Below are positions 26,327 to 35,775 of a stretch of 64,000 bases of DNA, in pieces. Both the position numbers and the translations under genes were made by a program. The notes below the pieces were generated by a model. It saw only the letters and a list, made by a program, of their open reading frames with translations. It made no database searches and was not told the DNA's origin. The stretch is taken from contig NZ_JAJISD010000003.1 of assembly GCF_020880995.1 (NCBI RefSeq), positions 1 to 64,000 of the forward strand, given 5' to 3'. How positions within the stretch are numbered: position 1 is the first letter of the stretch; each line of letters begins with the position of its first letter. Origin of the DNA: Reyranella aquatilis. GTDB lineage: Bacteria > Pseudomonadota > Alphaproteobacteria > Reyranellales > Reyranellaceae.

Positions 26327-27394
26327 ATGGCGAAAGCCGTTGCCGACGACTATCTGCGGCGCATCCCCAAGGCCGAGCTGCACTGCCACATCGCCGGCAC
26401 CTTGCGCGCGACCACGGTGGCCGAACTCGCGAAGAAGTACGGCCTGCCGCTGCCGCGGCCCGCGGAGCAGCTCTACCAGTGGCCCAATTTCGACGGCTTC
26501 CTCGAGATCCTGCGCCTCTCCGCGCTGGTGCTGCGCACCCGGGAGGATTTCAGCCGCGCGGTCTACGAGTATTGCGAGGATGCGAGCCGCGACGGCAACC
26601 TGCGGCACGTCGAGTTCTTCTTCAATCCCGACTACTTCTATCCCAACGGCATCGACTATCCGTCGATGGTCGCGGGCATGGCCGACGGCGTGGAACGGGT
26701 GGGACGCGACTTCGGCATCTCGGCACGGCTGATCTGCTGCATCGACCGCTCGATCAATTCGCCCGCGAAAGCGGTCGAGATCGTCGAGACCGCGCTCGCC
26801 CATCGCCACGAGCTGGTAATCGGCATCGGCCTCGACGGCAACGAGAGCGTCGGCCCGCCTGCGATCTTCGCCGAGGCCTATGCGCTGGCCCGCAAGGGCG
26901 GGCTGCGCTGCACGGCGCATTGCTGCGAGGACTACCTCACGCCGCTCGAGGCGCCGCCGACCAACTACCTGATCTGCCGCGACGTGCTGCGCTGCGACCG
27001 CATCGACCACGGCTACAACATGCTGGCCTCGGACTACGTGATGGCCGAGGCGCGCAAGGACGGGCTTTATTTCACGCCCTGCGCCTGGACCAGCCTGCTG
27101 CACAACCGGCCGCACCGGCCGCAGCGCATCCGCCGCATGGTCGAGGCCGGCCTCAACGTCACGATCAACACCGACGACCCGGCGATGTTCGGCACCAATC
27201 TCGGCCACGGCTTCACGACGCTGTTCGACACGATCGGCTGGGGGCCGGACAAGGCCCGGATGTTCAGCCTGAACTCGGTCGAGGGCTCGTGGCTCGACGA
27301 AAGCGACAAGGCGAGGCTGCGCATCGACTTCCGCCGCCAGATCGCCGCGCTCGACGAGGAATTCGGCTACGACAGCACGCCGATGCCGGTCTAG
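26327..27394 (+). CDS. Adenosine deaminase-family amidohydrolase
   Basis: The 355-residue protein has the ADA metal site: HCHIAGT (H19, H21), TAHCCED, where H198 and E201 occupy the HAGE position, RIDHGYNML (H228) and [13 protein letters not shown] (D283, D284). All catalytic positions of the family are present, but HAGE reads HCCE and the usual HLHLDG reads HCHIAG. The substrate may therefore be a modified purine or a pterin-like base rather than adenosine. A GAGGAG ribosome site precedes the ATG at 26327. The gene is coupled to the ABC binding protein upstream. Confidence 0.85.
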   Translation: MAKAVADDYLRRIPKAELHCHIAGTLRATTVAELAKKYGLPLPRPAEQLYQWPNFDGFLEILRLSALVLRTREDFSRAVYEYCEDASRDGNLRHVEFFFNPDYFYPNGIDYPSMVAGMADGVERVGRDFGISARLICCIDRSINSPAKAVEIVETALAHRHELVIGIGLDGNESVGPPAIFAEAYALARKGGLRCTAHCCEDYLTPLEAPPTNYLICRDVLRCDRIDHGYNMLASDYVMAEARKDGLYFTPCAWTSLLHNRPHRPQRIRRMVEAGLNVTINTDDPAMFGTNLGHGFTTLFDTIGWGPDKARMFSLNSVEGSWLDESDKARLRIDFRRQIAALDEEFGYDSTPMPV

Positions 27395-27412
27395 CGGCCG
27401 CGTCTTGAAACG

Positions 27413-27600
27413 CCCTCTCCGCGCGCGTCAGCGTGGGGAGAGGGAGGGGACCCGCGCGAAGCGTGGGGAGGGTGAGGTGTCCCTCAATCGCTTGGCCGTG
27501 TCCGTCCGGATCAAATACCACCTCACCTTCCCATTGCTGCGCAATGGGCCCCTTCCTCTCCCCCACTGCGTGGCGGAGAGGAGTTTGAGAGCAGGCGCTT
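27413..27600. repeat. Mosaic palindromic repeat between convergent deaminase and msrA genes
   Basis: Nested inverted repeats fill this gap. CCCTCTCC (27413-27420) pairs with GGAGAGGG (27437-27444). GTGAGGTG (27472-27479) pairs with CACCTCAC (27519-27526) around about 39 bases. GCCCATTGC-type arms near 27530-27550 and the outer CCTCTCCCCC/GGAGAGGAG stretches follow. It is a GGGGAGAGGG-style REP element and likely the terminator region for both genes. No coding frame is credible here. Confidence 0.6.
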
Positions 27601-27604
27601 CTCG

Positions 27605-28267
<663 letters not shown>

Positions 28268-28359
28268 GGCACGGCTCCCTGTGCGTTCGACGGCTGGTGC
28301 CTGGCGAATATGGTCATAGAATGCCGGCAAATCGAGAGGCCGTCCGGGGGGAGCCGCCA

Positions 28360-28746
28360 ATGCCCGTATTCTTCGTCTGTGCCGGCCTGCTCGGTCTGAT
28401 GGCCGCCATGCTCACCGTCCATGTCGGGCTGATGCGCGGCCGCAAGCGGATCAACCTGGGCGACGGCGGCGATGCCGAGATGCAGGCGGCGGTGCGGGCG
28501 CACGGCAACCTGATGGAGTTCGCCCCGCTCTGTCTCCTCATGATCTACATGGCGAGCGACTTCTACGGCTTCCGCATGGTGGCGGGGCTTTCCGTGGCGC
28601 TGCTGGTCGCCCGCATCCTGCACGCGGGCGGGATGCTGGGCCTCATCCCGAAGGGCCGCCTGCTGGGCACCCTGGCGACCACGCTGGTCCTCGGCGTCTC
28701 CGCCATCCTGCTCGCCATCGCCGGGCTCGGCCTCAAGCAGTACTGA
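28360..28746 (+). CDS. MAPEG-family membrane protein
   Basis: The 128-residue product has four membrane segments and the MAPEG signature [23 protein letters not shown] followed by [16 protein letters not shown] proteins include glutathione S-transferase-like membrane enzymes; bacterial members are mostly uncharacterised. The start is set by the GGGGGGAG stretch before the ATG at 28360. The acyltransferase gene follows 25 bp later on the same strand, hinting at a membrane-lipid related group. Confidence 0.88.
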   Translation: MPVFFVCAGLLGLMAAMLTVHVGLMRGRKRINLGDGGDAEMQAAVRAHGNLMEFAPLCLLMIYMASDFYGFRMVAGLSVALLVARILHAGGMLGLIPKGRLLGTLATTLVLGVSAILLAIAGLGLKQY

Positions 28747-28771
28747 CGCGGCAACGGCGGGGAAGCCGCAT

Positions 28772-30190
28772 ATGAGCGAGCCCGTCACCCTTCCGCTCTG
28801 GCTGTTCGTCGCGATCCTGGCCTTCGCGCTGTGGTCGCTGCTCGACCGGCTGCTGATCCCGAGCGGCCGCTGGTTCCTGCGGCGCCGGCTCAACCGGCTG
28901 ATCGACCGCGTGAACCGCCGGCTCGCCGTCGAGATCAAGCCGTTCCAGCTCACCAAGCGGCAGGTGCTGATCGACCGGCTGATCTACGACCCGCAGGTCG
29001 TGGCGGCCGCCAACGAGCATGCGCGCACCCACAACGTGCCGCGCGAAGTGGCGATGACGGAAGTCCACCGCTATGCGCGCGAGATCGTGCCGACCTTCAA
29101 CGCCTACGTCTATTTCCGGGTCGGCTATTCGATCGCCCGGGCGGTCGCGCGCTTCCTCTATCGCGTGCGCCTGGGCTATGCCGACGAGCGCACCCTGGCC
29201 GGCGTGGCGCCCGACACCACGGTGGTTTTCGTGATGAACCACCGCAGCAACATGGACTACGTGCTGGTGGCCTTCCTCGCGGCCGAGCGCACCGCGCTTT
29301 CCTATGCCGTCGGCGAGTGGGCGCGGATCTGGCCGCTGCAGCAGCTCATCCGGTCCATGGGCGCCTACTTCGTGCGCCGCAACTCCGACAGCCCGATCTA
29401 TCGCCGCGTGCTGGAGCGCTACGTCCACATGGCGACCGAGGCCGGCGTCGCCCAGGCGATGTATCCCGAAGGCGGCCTGTCGCGCGACGGACGGCTGCGC
29501 GAGCCCAAGCTCGGCCTGTTCGACTACATGCTGAAATCGTTCGACCCCAAGGGCACGCACGACATCGTCTTCGTGCCGGTGGCGCTGAACTACGATCGCG
29601 TGCTGGAGGACCGTACCCTGCTGCGCTCGCTCGACCGCGAGGCGCCGCGGCGGAGCGTCTGGTACGCCGCGCGCACCGCGCTGTCCTTCTGGGCGAGCCA
29701 GGTCGGCCTGATGCTGCGCGGCCAGTGGTTCCGCTTCGGCTATGCCTGCGTGAACTTCGGCGCGCCGATCTCGGCGCGGGACTGGCTGGGAGCGCAGGGT
29801 GGGCCGGGCGGCGACGACCTGCGCGCCCTCGGCAAGGACCAGCGTTTCGAGATCATCGGCCGGCTGGCGACCGACGTGATGGGGGAGATCGCGCGGCTCG
29901 TGCCCGTGCTGCCGGTATCGCTGATCGCGACGGTCCTCCTGGAGGCCGACCGGCCGCTCGACGAACTGGAACTCAAGGTCAGGGCCTCGGCGCTGGTCGC
30001 GCATTTCGAGAGCCGCGGCGCCAAGCTCTACCTGCCGCGCGGCGATCGCGACTATGCCTTCCATGTCGGGCTGCGCATGCTGTCGCTGCGCCACCTCGTC
30101 GAGGAGAGCGGCGAGGGGCTTTTTTCGGTGGTGGCAACCGAACGGCCTGTTCTCGCGTATTATGCCAACGCCATTGCTCACCTGCGTTGA
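28772..30190 (+). CDS. Glycerol-3-phosphate/lysophosphatidate acyltransferase-like protein (PlsB/PlsC superfamily)
   Basis: The 472-residue protein has an N-terminal membrane helix (about 8-25). The acyltransferase core opens with FVMNHRSNMDYV, which is the HX4D motif (H157, D162), followed by GAYFVRRNSDS and YPEGGLSRDG (substrate-binding PEG motif). The size and the long N-terminal helical part resemble PlsB-type enzymes more than short PlsC. It probably acylates glycerol phosphate or a related lipid on the inner membrane. The YihY gene begins 2 bp after its stop, so the two are translated together. Confidence 0.85.
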   Translation: MSEPVTLPLWLFVAILAFALWSLLDRLLIPSGRWFLRRRLNRLIDRVNRRLAVEIKPFQLTKRQVLIDRLIYDPQVVAAANEHARTHNVPREVAMTEVHRYAREIVPTFNAYVYFRVGYSIARAVARFLYRVRLGYADERTLAGVAPDTTVVFVMNHRSNMDYVLVAFLAAERTALSYAVGEWARIWPLQQLIRSMGAYFVRRNSDSPIYRRVLERYVHMATEAGVAQAMYPEGGLSRDGRLREPKLGLFDYMLKSFDPKGTHDIVFVPVALNYDRVLEDRTLLRSLDREAPRRSVWYAARTALSFWASQVGLMLRGQWFRFGYACVNFGAPISARDWLGAQGGPGGDDLRALGKDQRFEIIGRLATDVMGEIARLVPVLPVSLIATVLLEADRPLDELELKVRASALVAHFESRGAKLYLPRGDRDYAFHVGLRMLSLRHLVEESGEGLFSVVATERPVLAYYANAIAHLR

Positions 30191-30192
30191 AC

Positions 30193-31062
30193 ATGATCAC
30201 CACGCTCTGGCGTATCGCCTACGAGGCCGGCTACGGCTACTTCGCGAACCGGCTGTCGACCTCGGCCGCGGCGATGGCGTTCTACACGATGTTCGCGCTC
30301 GGCCCGATCATGATCTTCACCATCGCCATCGCCGAGCCGTTCGTCGGCCGGTTCATGGCGCAGGAAGCGATCTTCGACGCGCTGGGCACCGTCGTGGCGC
30401 AGGACCAGCTGCGCACCATCCGCCGCTTCGCCTCGGAGGACCTGTTCCGCGGCGGCGGCATCGCAGCACTCGCGGGTGCGGCCGTGCTGCTCTACACCGG
30501 CACGCGTGTCTTCGTGGAACTCGACGACGGCATCGATGCGATCTGGCGCGACAACCGCGGCCCGACCGTGCATCCCGTCCTGGCCAGCCTGAAATCGCGC
30601 CTGCTCGCCATCCTGCTGATGATCGTGCTGGGCGTGCTCCTGATCGTCGTGATCCTGTCGAGCGTCCTCGTCTCGGCCTATGCCGGCGTGCTCGAACGCT
30701 TTCCGGTGCTCGGCGTCTGGATCGGCCCGGCGATCTCGACATCGGTGCATTACGGCCTGCTCTCGGGCTTCTTCACGCTGATCTACAAGTGGCTGCCGAC
30801 GGGCAAGGTGCCGTGGCGATACGCGCTGATCGGCGGACTGGTGAACGCGCTGCTGTTCGCGGCCGGCAACCGCGCCCTGGTGTTCTATTTCGAAGTGACG
30901 CAGCTCACCTCGGCGTTCGGCGCCACCGCCGGCTTCGCCGCCATCATGGTCTGGATGTACTGGACCTCGCTCACCATCCTGATCGGCGCCCAGGTCGGCC
31001 GCGCGACGCGCGACGTGCTGATCGACAATCGCGCGCGCGAGATGGTGGAGGGGGATTTATAG
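30193..31062 (+). CDS. YihY/BrkB-family inner-membrane protein
   Basis: The 289-residue protein has about six membrane helices and the family marks: AMAFYTMFALGPIMIF near residue 28, GTRVFVELDDGIDAIWRDNRG, and WLPTGKVPWRYALIGGLVNALLF followed by an aromatic MVWMYWTSLTILIGAQ end. Early descriptions as ribonuclease BN were wrong for this family; its role remains unclear, perhaps transport or envelope integrity. It follows the acyltransferase gene by 2 bp and ends inside a terminator hairpin. Confidence 0.9.
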   Translation: MITTLWRIAYEAGYGYFANRLSTSAAAMAFYTMFALGPIMIFTIAIAEPFVGRFMAQEAIFDALGTVVAQDQLRTIRRFASEDLFRGGGIAALAGAAVLLYTGTRVFVELDDGIDAIWRDNRGPTVHPVLASLKSRLLAILLMIVLGVLLIVVILSSVLVSAYAGVLERFPVLGVWIGPAISTSVHYGLLSGFFTLIYKWLPTGKVPWRYALIGGLVNALLFAAGNRALVFYFEVTQLTSAFGATAGFAAIMVWMYWTSLTILIGAQVGRATRDVLIDNRAREMVEGDL

Positions 31063-31104
31063 CGCTTCATGGCAATGCCGCCTGCGGCACTGCCATGAAG
31101 CGCT
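31061..31104. terminator. Bidirectional terminator hairpin between yihY-like and dehydrogenase genes
   Basis: AGCGCTTCATGGCA (31061-31074) pairs perfectly with TGCCATGAAGCGCT (31091-31104). The 16-base loop holds a second small stem (GCCG/CGGC). Both convergent stop codons lie within the arms. There is no long T-run, but the 14-bp stem and position strongly favour a shared terminator. Confidence 0.65.
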
Positions 31105-32098
31105 AGAACATAGTGGCCAAGACTCTGTCCGGCGGCTTGTGGCCGTCGGCGAAGGTCTTGATGTTGATCAGGACCTTCTCGCCCATCTCGATGCGGCCCT
31201 CGAGCGTGGCCGAGCCCATGTGCGGCAGCAGCACGACGCGATCGAGCTCCAGCAGCTTCGGATTCACCTGCGGCTCGTTCTCGTAGACGTCGAGGCCGGC
31301 ACCGGCCATCTCGCCCGCCTTCAGCATGCGCACCATCGCGTTCTCGTCGATCACCTCGCCGCGCGCGGTGTTCACCAGGATCGCCGTCGGCTTCATCAGC
31401 TTGAGGCGGCGCGCCGACAGGAGATGGAAGGTCGCGGGCGTGTGCGGGCAGTTGACCGACACGATGTCCATGCGCGCCAGCATCTGGTCGAGGCTCTCCC
31501 AGTAGGTCGCCTCAAGCTCGCGCTCGATGTCGCCGTGGACGCGCTTGCGGTTGTGATAGTGGATGGCGAGGCCGAAGCCGCGCGCCCGGCGGGCCAGCGC
31601 CTGGCCGATGCGGCCCATGCCGACGATGCCCATGCGCTTGCCCTGCAGCCGCGCGCCCAGCATCGAGGTCGGACTCCAGCCCGACCACTTGCCGCCGCGC
31701 ACCAGCCGCTCGCCCTCGCCCATGCGCCGCGCCGTCGCCAGCACCAGCGCCATCGACATGTCGGCGGTGTCCTCGGTCAGCACGCCCGGCGTGTTGGTGA
31801 CGGTGATGCCGCGCTGCCGCGCCGTGTCGAGGTCGATATGGTCGACGCCGGTGCCGAAGGAGGCGATCAGCTTCAGCTTCGGCCCGGCCTGCGACAGCAG
31901 CCGGCTGTCGATGCGGTCGGTTACGGTCGGCACCAGCACGTCGGCGGTCTTCACCGCCTCGACGAGCTGAGGGCCGGTCATCGGCTTGTCGTCGGCGTTG
32001 AGGCGGGTGTCGAACAGCTCCATCAGGCGCGTCTCGATCGCGTCGGGAAGCTTTCGGGTGACGATCACCAGCGGTTTTTTCTTCGGAGTGGACGGCAT
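31103..32098 (-). CDS. D-2-hydroxyacid dehydrogenase (glyoxylate/hydroxypyruvate reductase-like)
   Basis: The 331-residue protein has the two-domain D-isomer dehydrogenase layout. The NAD site is MGIVGMGRIGQALARRARGFG near residue 155, followed by HYHNRKR. Catalytic residues fit an arginine in VNTARGEVID, a glutamate in GLDVYENEP and a histidine in VLLPHMGSAT. It reduces glyoxylate, hydroxypyruvate or a related 2-oxoacid with NAD(P)H. The arginine-rich stretch after the nucleotide site (HNRKRVHGD) hints at NADPH. The gene is monocistronic by layout. Confidence 0.92.
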   Translation of the reverse strand: MPSTPKKKPLVIVTRKLPDAIETRLMELFDTRLNADDKPMTGPQLVEAVKTADVLVPTVTDRIDSRLLSQAGPKLKLIASFGTGVDHIDLDTARQRGITVTNTPGVLTEDTADMSMALVLATARRMGEGERLVRGGKWSGWSPTSMLGARLQGKRMGIVGMGRIGQALARRARGFGLAIHYHNRKRVHGDIERELEATYWESLDQMLARMDIVSVNCPHTPATFHLLSARRLKLMKPTAILVNTARGEVIDENAMVRMLKAGEMAGAGLDVYENEPQVNPKLLELDRVVLLPHMGSATLEGRIEMGEKVLINIKTFADGHKPPDRVLATMF

Positions 32099-32260
32099 GT
32101 GAGGATGGGACCGGCGCTGGCTCGAGACAGGGACCCCGCCCGATTACCAAGTCCGCGCGCGTTTTGTCCAGCAAACGGGCCCAGTGGACCGCGTGCCGGA
32201 AAGTCGCGCCATTTCAAAGACTTGTCGCTGAATATGAAGATTTAAGGTATATAGCGGCCA

Positions 32261-32803
32261 ATGGGAATTCGATCGTCGGTCCTGGTTTGTGGCTTCAGCG
32301 TCGCTTTGGCGGCGTTTTCACTGCCCCAGACGGGCGGTGGGGCCGCGCTGGCCGCCGACAAACCGACCAATGCCCAGCGCAAGGGTTCGGGCCTGCCCAT
32401 CCCCCGCTTCGCGTCCCTTCGGTCCGACGAGGTCAACGTCCGCACCGGCCCCGGTTCGCGCTATCCCGTCGACTGGGTCTTCAAGCGCAAGGCGATGCCC
32501 GTGGAAATCGTCGCCGAGTACGAAAACTGGCGCAAGATCCGCGACTGGCAGGGCGCCAGCGGCTGGGTCCATCAGAGCCTGCTCACCGGCAAGCGGTCCT
32601 TCATCATCTCGGCGAAGACCGCCAGCCTCTACAAGACGCCGGCCTCGTCCGCCGAGGTCGTCGCCAAGCTGGAGCCGGAAGTGCTGGGCGAGATCCGCTC
32701 CTGCGCCGGCGACTGGTGCCGGGTGAAGGTTGCCGGCGGCGTCAGCGGCTGGATCGAGCGCAGCGGCATGTGGGGCGTCTATAAGTCCGAGCCGATCAAC
32801 TAG
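32261..32803 (+). CDS. Secreted bacterial SH3-domain protein
   Basis: The 180-residue precursor has a signal peptide to about residue 31. The mature part has two SH3_3-like repeats: one around DEVNVRTGPGSRYPVDWVFKR to GWVHQSLL, and a second around ASLYKTPASSAEVVAKL to GWIERSGMWGVY. SH3b proteins of this type bind peptidoglycan or act as periplasmic scaffolds; alphaproteobacterial genomes usually carry one or two. It stands 35 bp ahead of the tandem TonB genes on the same strand, so a shared transcript is possible. Confidence 0.88.
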   Translation: MGIRSSVLVCGFSVALAAFSLPQTGGGAALAADKPTNAQRKGSGLPIPRFASLRSDEVNVRTGPGSRYPVDWVFKRKAMPVEIVAEYENWRKIRDWQGASGWVHQSLLTGKRSFIISAKTASLYKTPASSAEVVAKLEPEVLGEIRSCAGDWCRVKVAGGVSGWIERSGMWGVYKSEPIN

Positions 32804-32838
32804 CGGCCGACCGGGTCGCCTCGTAGAACAGGGTCACC

Positions 32839-34035
32839 GTGGCCCACGACGTCAGTCTCACCTATTCGCGCTTCGAGCATATGCCGCCGGCCGCCCTCGC
32901 GCTGACGGTGCTGCTGCATGTCGGCGTGGGCCTGGCGCTGTACTGGATCTCGCCGCTGCGTCCCGTCGAACCGCGCGAGGACGTGATCGAGGTGTCGATG
33001 GAGGCGCCGGCACCCCTGCCACCGATCCCGGAGGCCAAGCCCGAGGCGCCACCGGTCGCGCCGCCCGCGCCTCCGCCGGCCGCCAGCGCCCCGCCGCCGC
33101 CCCCGCCAGCCGCCCCGACGCCCACGCCCAGCCCCCCCGCGCCACCGATGCGGCTCGGCCTGCCGCCGCCCGCCGCCGAACCCAGTAAAAATCCCCGCGA
33201 CGTCGCCGGCGCCGAAACGCCCGCCAAGCAGGCGACCGACATCCCGACGCCCGACAAGACGGCCCAGGAAGGCTCCAAGGAGGAGGTCCGGAAGGAAGAA
33301 CCGCGCCCGGAGGCCAAGGAAGAGCCGAAGCCCGAACCGAAGGCCGAGGCCAAGCGTGCCGAGCCCGAGCCGCCGCCACCCCCGCCGCAGCAGCAGGCGA
33401 TGGCCCGGCCCGAGCCCGTGCCACCCCCTCCGCCGCCTCCGTCGCTGGAACAGGCGCTGCCGCCGCTCGAGGCGCCGCCACCGCCCGTGACCGAGCGCGA
33501 CGTGCCCAAGCCGCTGCCGGTGCCCCGTCCCGCTCCGCCTCCGCCGCAGCAGGCGGTCCGGCCGCCGCCACCCCCGCCGCCCGCGCCGCGCCCGGCGCCG
33601 CAGCCGCCCGCCCACAGCCAGCCGGCGCCGCGGCCCTCACCGCTCAACGCCCCGCCGGCCCACGGCGAGACCCAGTCGGCCGCCCGGCAGTCTTCGCCCA
33701 CGTTCCAGAACCCAGCCGACACCTACGGCCAGAAGCGGGCGCAGGAGCAGTATCTCTGGCAGGTGATGCGCCGGATTTCCCAGTTCCCCTACGTTCCCAA
33801 GGAGACGGGCCCGGTTCGTACCAGCGGCACGGTGTTGGCGCGGGTGACGATCTCGCGCGACGGACGGCTGCTGGACGTGGCCATCGAGCGGTCGAGCGGG
33901 CTGACCTCGCTCGACCACGGCGTCATGGACACGATCCGCCGAGCCAGTCCCTATCCGCCGTTGCCGGCGGACATCACCGGCGATCGCCATACGTTCCAGC
34001 TGCCCGTCAGCTTCAACTTCAACCAGCAGCGCTGA
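32839..34035 (+). CDS. TonB-family energy transducer, copy 1
   Basis: The 398-residue protein has one N-terminal membrane anchor (about 17-38), a very long proline-, alanine- and lysine/glutamate-rich periplasmic spacer (about 45-290), and a C-terminal TonB domain (about 300-398) with RISQFPYVP, SGTVLARVTISRDGRLLDVAIERSSG and a Y-P-P-L-P stretch. TonB couples the proton motive force to outer-membrane receptors. The start is a GTG with weak context. exbB, exbD and receptor genes are not adjacent. A paralogue follows directly. Confidence 0.88.
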   Translation: MAHDVSLTYSRFEHMPPAALALTVLLHVGVGLALYWISPLRPVEPREDVIEVSMEAPAPLPPIPEAKPEAPPVAPPAPPPAASAPPPPPPAAPTPTPSPPAPPMRLGLPPPAAEPSKNPRDVAGAETPAKQATDIPTPDKTAQEGSKEEVRKEEPRPEAKEEPKPEPKAEAKRAEPEPPPPPPQQQAMARPEPVPPPPPPPSLEQALPPLEAPPPPVTERDVPKPLPVPRPAPPPPQQAVRPPPPPPPAPRPAPQPPAHSQPAPRPSPLNAPPAHGETQSAARQSSPTFQNPADTYGQKRAQEQYLWQVMRRISQFPYVPKETGPVRTSGTVLARVTISRDGRLLDVAIERSSGLTSLDHGVMDTIRRASPYPPLPADITGDRHTFQLPVSFNFNQQR

Positions 34036-34100
34036 CGGCGCCCGGGCCTGCGCCGATGCGGCTGGCCGCGGCCGGCGCCGGGTCGTAAAACGCGGAAGCC

Positions 34101-35171
34101 GTGACGCACGACAGTTTCATCCGGTCGCAATCCGGGCGCATGTCGCCGGCAGCCCTTGCCCTGGCGGTCGGCCTGCATGCGCTCGTCGCCGCGGGACTGT
34201 GGTGGGCCTCTCCCTTGCATCGCCTCGATCATTTCGAGACGCCCATCATGATCTCGATGGAGCCGGCGCCGTTGTCGGTCGGCAACGCCGAGACGCCGGT
34301 GGCCGCATCGCCCGCGAGTTCGCCATCGCCGGTGAGGCCCGAGGCGCCCCCGGCCGCAGCAACGGCACCCGCCGAACCCGCCCCACCCGAAGTTCCCGCC
34401 CCGCCCCCGCAGCAGACCGCCGTTGCGCCCGCCAAGCCGGAGCCCGCTCAGCCCCGCGAGCGAGCGCCCGAGGTCGCGCCCCCATCCGCGCCCAAGCCCA
34501 CACCGGCGGTGCCGGCGCCCTCGGTGCCGGCAGCGGCGAGCGAAATGCCCGCCCCGCCGACGCCGCTGCCCGTCCCGGCACCGACCGCGACGGAGACACC
34601 GCTTCCCCCGCCAACCGAGACCGCGACGGCGATGACGGCGCCCGCCACGCCGAGCGAGGCCGAAGCCGAAGCGGCATGGCAGACCGACGCCTCGTCGTGG
34701 AAACCGCAGGTGACGCTGGAGCCCCAGGCGGAGATGCCGCGACCGACTCAGGTCCGCCCCGCGTCACGCCCGCCGGTCGCGCCGCGCGTGGCCCAGGTTC
34801 CGGGCAAGAGGCTGGAGGACTACCCGCCGCAAACCTCCAGTCTCGGCCCGCCGTCGAGCGGTTCGATGGAGGGTGCCGCCTCGGACGGCGGCGCCCGCAA
34901 CGACTATCTGTCGCGCGTGTATCGCCACATCGAGCCGTATCGCAGCTATCCGGCGGCCGCGCGCGCCGGCGGACAGCACGGCCGCGTCGTCACGCGCGTG
35001 ACCATCAATCGCGACGGCGGGCTGATCGACCTGCGGCTCGACCGGTCGAGCGGCTGGCCGCTGATCGACGAGGCCGAGATGGCCGCGATCCGGCGCGCCA
35101 TGCCGCTGCCGCCGGTGCCCAATGGCATGCGCGGCGATCCGGTCGTGCTCGTCCTGCCGATGAACTACTGA
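34101..35171 (+). CDS. TonB-family energy transducer, copy 2
   Basis: The 356-residue protein repeats the design of its neighbour. An N-terminus related in sequence (RSQSGRMSPAALALAVGLH) carries a membrane anchor at about 15-35. A proline/alanine-rich spacer runs to about 235, and a TonB C-terminal domain follows (IEPYRSYPAAARAGGQHGRV, then VTINRDGGLIDLRLDRSSGW). The shared anchor context and domain point to a tandem duplication that has since diverged, mostly in the spacer. The start is a GTG. Each copy may serve a different ExbBD complex or receptor set. Confidence 0.86.
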   Translation: MTHDSFIRSQSGRMSPAALALAVGLHALVAAGLWWASPLHRLDHFETPIMISMEPAPLSVGNAETPVAASPASSPSPVRPEAPPAAATAPAEPAPPEVPAPPPQQTAVAPAKPEPAQPRERAPEVAPPSAPKPTPAVPAPSVPAAASEMPAPPTPLPVPAPTATETPLPPPTETATAMTAPATPSEAEAEAAWQTDASSWKPQVTLEPQAEMPRPTQVRPASRPPVAPRVAQVPGKRLEDYPPQTSSLGPPSSGSMEGAASDGGARNDYLSRVYRHIEPYRSYPAAARAGGQHGRVVTRVTINRDGGLIDLRLDRSSGWPLIDEAEMAAIRRAMPLPPVPNGMRGDPVVLVLPMNY

Positions 35172-35187
35172 GGCGGGAGGACGCCGT

Positions 35188-35775
35188 TCAGGCGAAATCG
35201 CCGGAGAGCGCCTGCCGCACGTTCGGCGGCATCACCGCCATGTGGCCGTAGTTGGCGTGATCGAAGCCCACGACGATATCGGCGGCGCCGCTGCGGAACG
35301 CTTCGATCTGCGGCGTGGTGAAAGGAAAGCGGATGAACTGCACCGAGGAGGCCTTGCCGTCCTCGCGCGAGCGCTCCTGGTCGTCCTCCGGCACGCCGCG
35401 GATCGTCTCGCCGCCGACCCGGATGAACGCCTTGTGCTCGACGCCGCCCAGCATGCCGAGCACGCGCGCGCGGCGCAGCGGATCGTCGATCTCGAACATC
35501 ACGGTCGCCACCAGCTCGCTGCCGGTGGGAATCAGCGGATTGTAGGCTGCCAGTTCGTCGGGCAGCTGCTCGGCGCCGCCCTTCTCGATGAACAGCATCT
35601 CGTGCACCTGGTGCAGCATCGTGTCGAACGATTCGAAGTAGAACGTCGCGAACGGACCGACCTCGAGCCGGCGGTTCTTCTTCACTTCGGCGATCTGGCG
35701 GCGGCGATCGGCCCGCAGCTTCGCGTACTCGGCGGTCGCGATGATGTCGGACGGCTCGATCTTGCGCACGGTCAT
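35188..35775 (-). CDS. DUF3501 family protein
   Basis: The 195-residue protein shows the DUF3501 pattern: IEPSDIIATAEYAKLRADRRRQIAEVKKNRRLEVGP at the N-terminus, then FESFDTMLHQVHEMLFIEKGG and an SVQFIRFPFT stretch. The function is unknown, but the gene is repeatedly found beside a heterodisulfide-reductase-like Fe-S protein and rubrerythrin, as here. It overlaps the upstream Fe-S gene by four bases (ATGA), so the pair is translationally coupled. Confidence 0.87.
   Translation of the reverse strand: MTVRKIEPSDIIATAEYAKLRADRRRQIAEVKKNRRLEVGPFATFYFESFDTMLHQVHEMLFIEKGGAEQLPDELAAYNPLIPTGSELVATVMFEIDDPLRRARVLGMLGGVEHKAFIRVGGETIRGVPEDDQERSREDGKASSVQFIRFPFTTPQIEAFRSGAADIVVGFDHANYGHMAVMPPNVRQALSGDFA

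Noticed and set aside
32862..33722. Glycine-rich open frames opposite the TonB proline spacer
   Set aside because: They mirror the proline-rich coding strand; base composition explains the long open frames.
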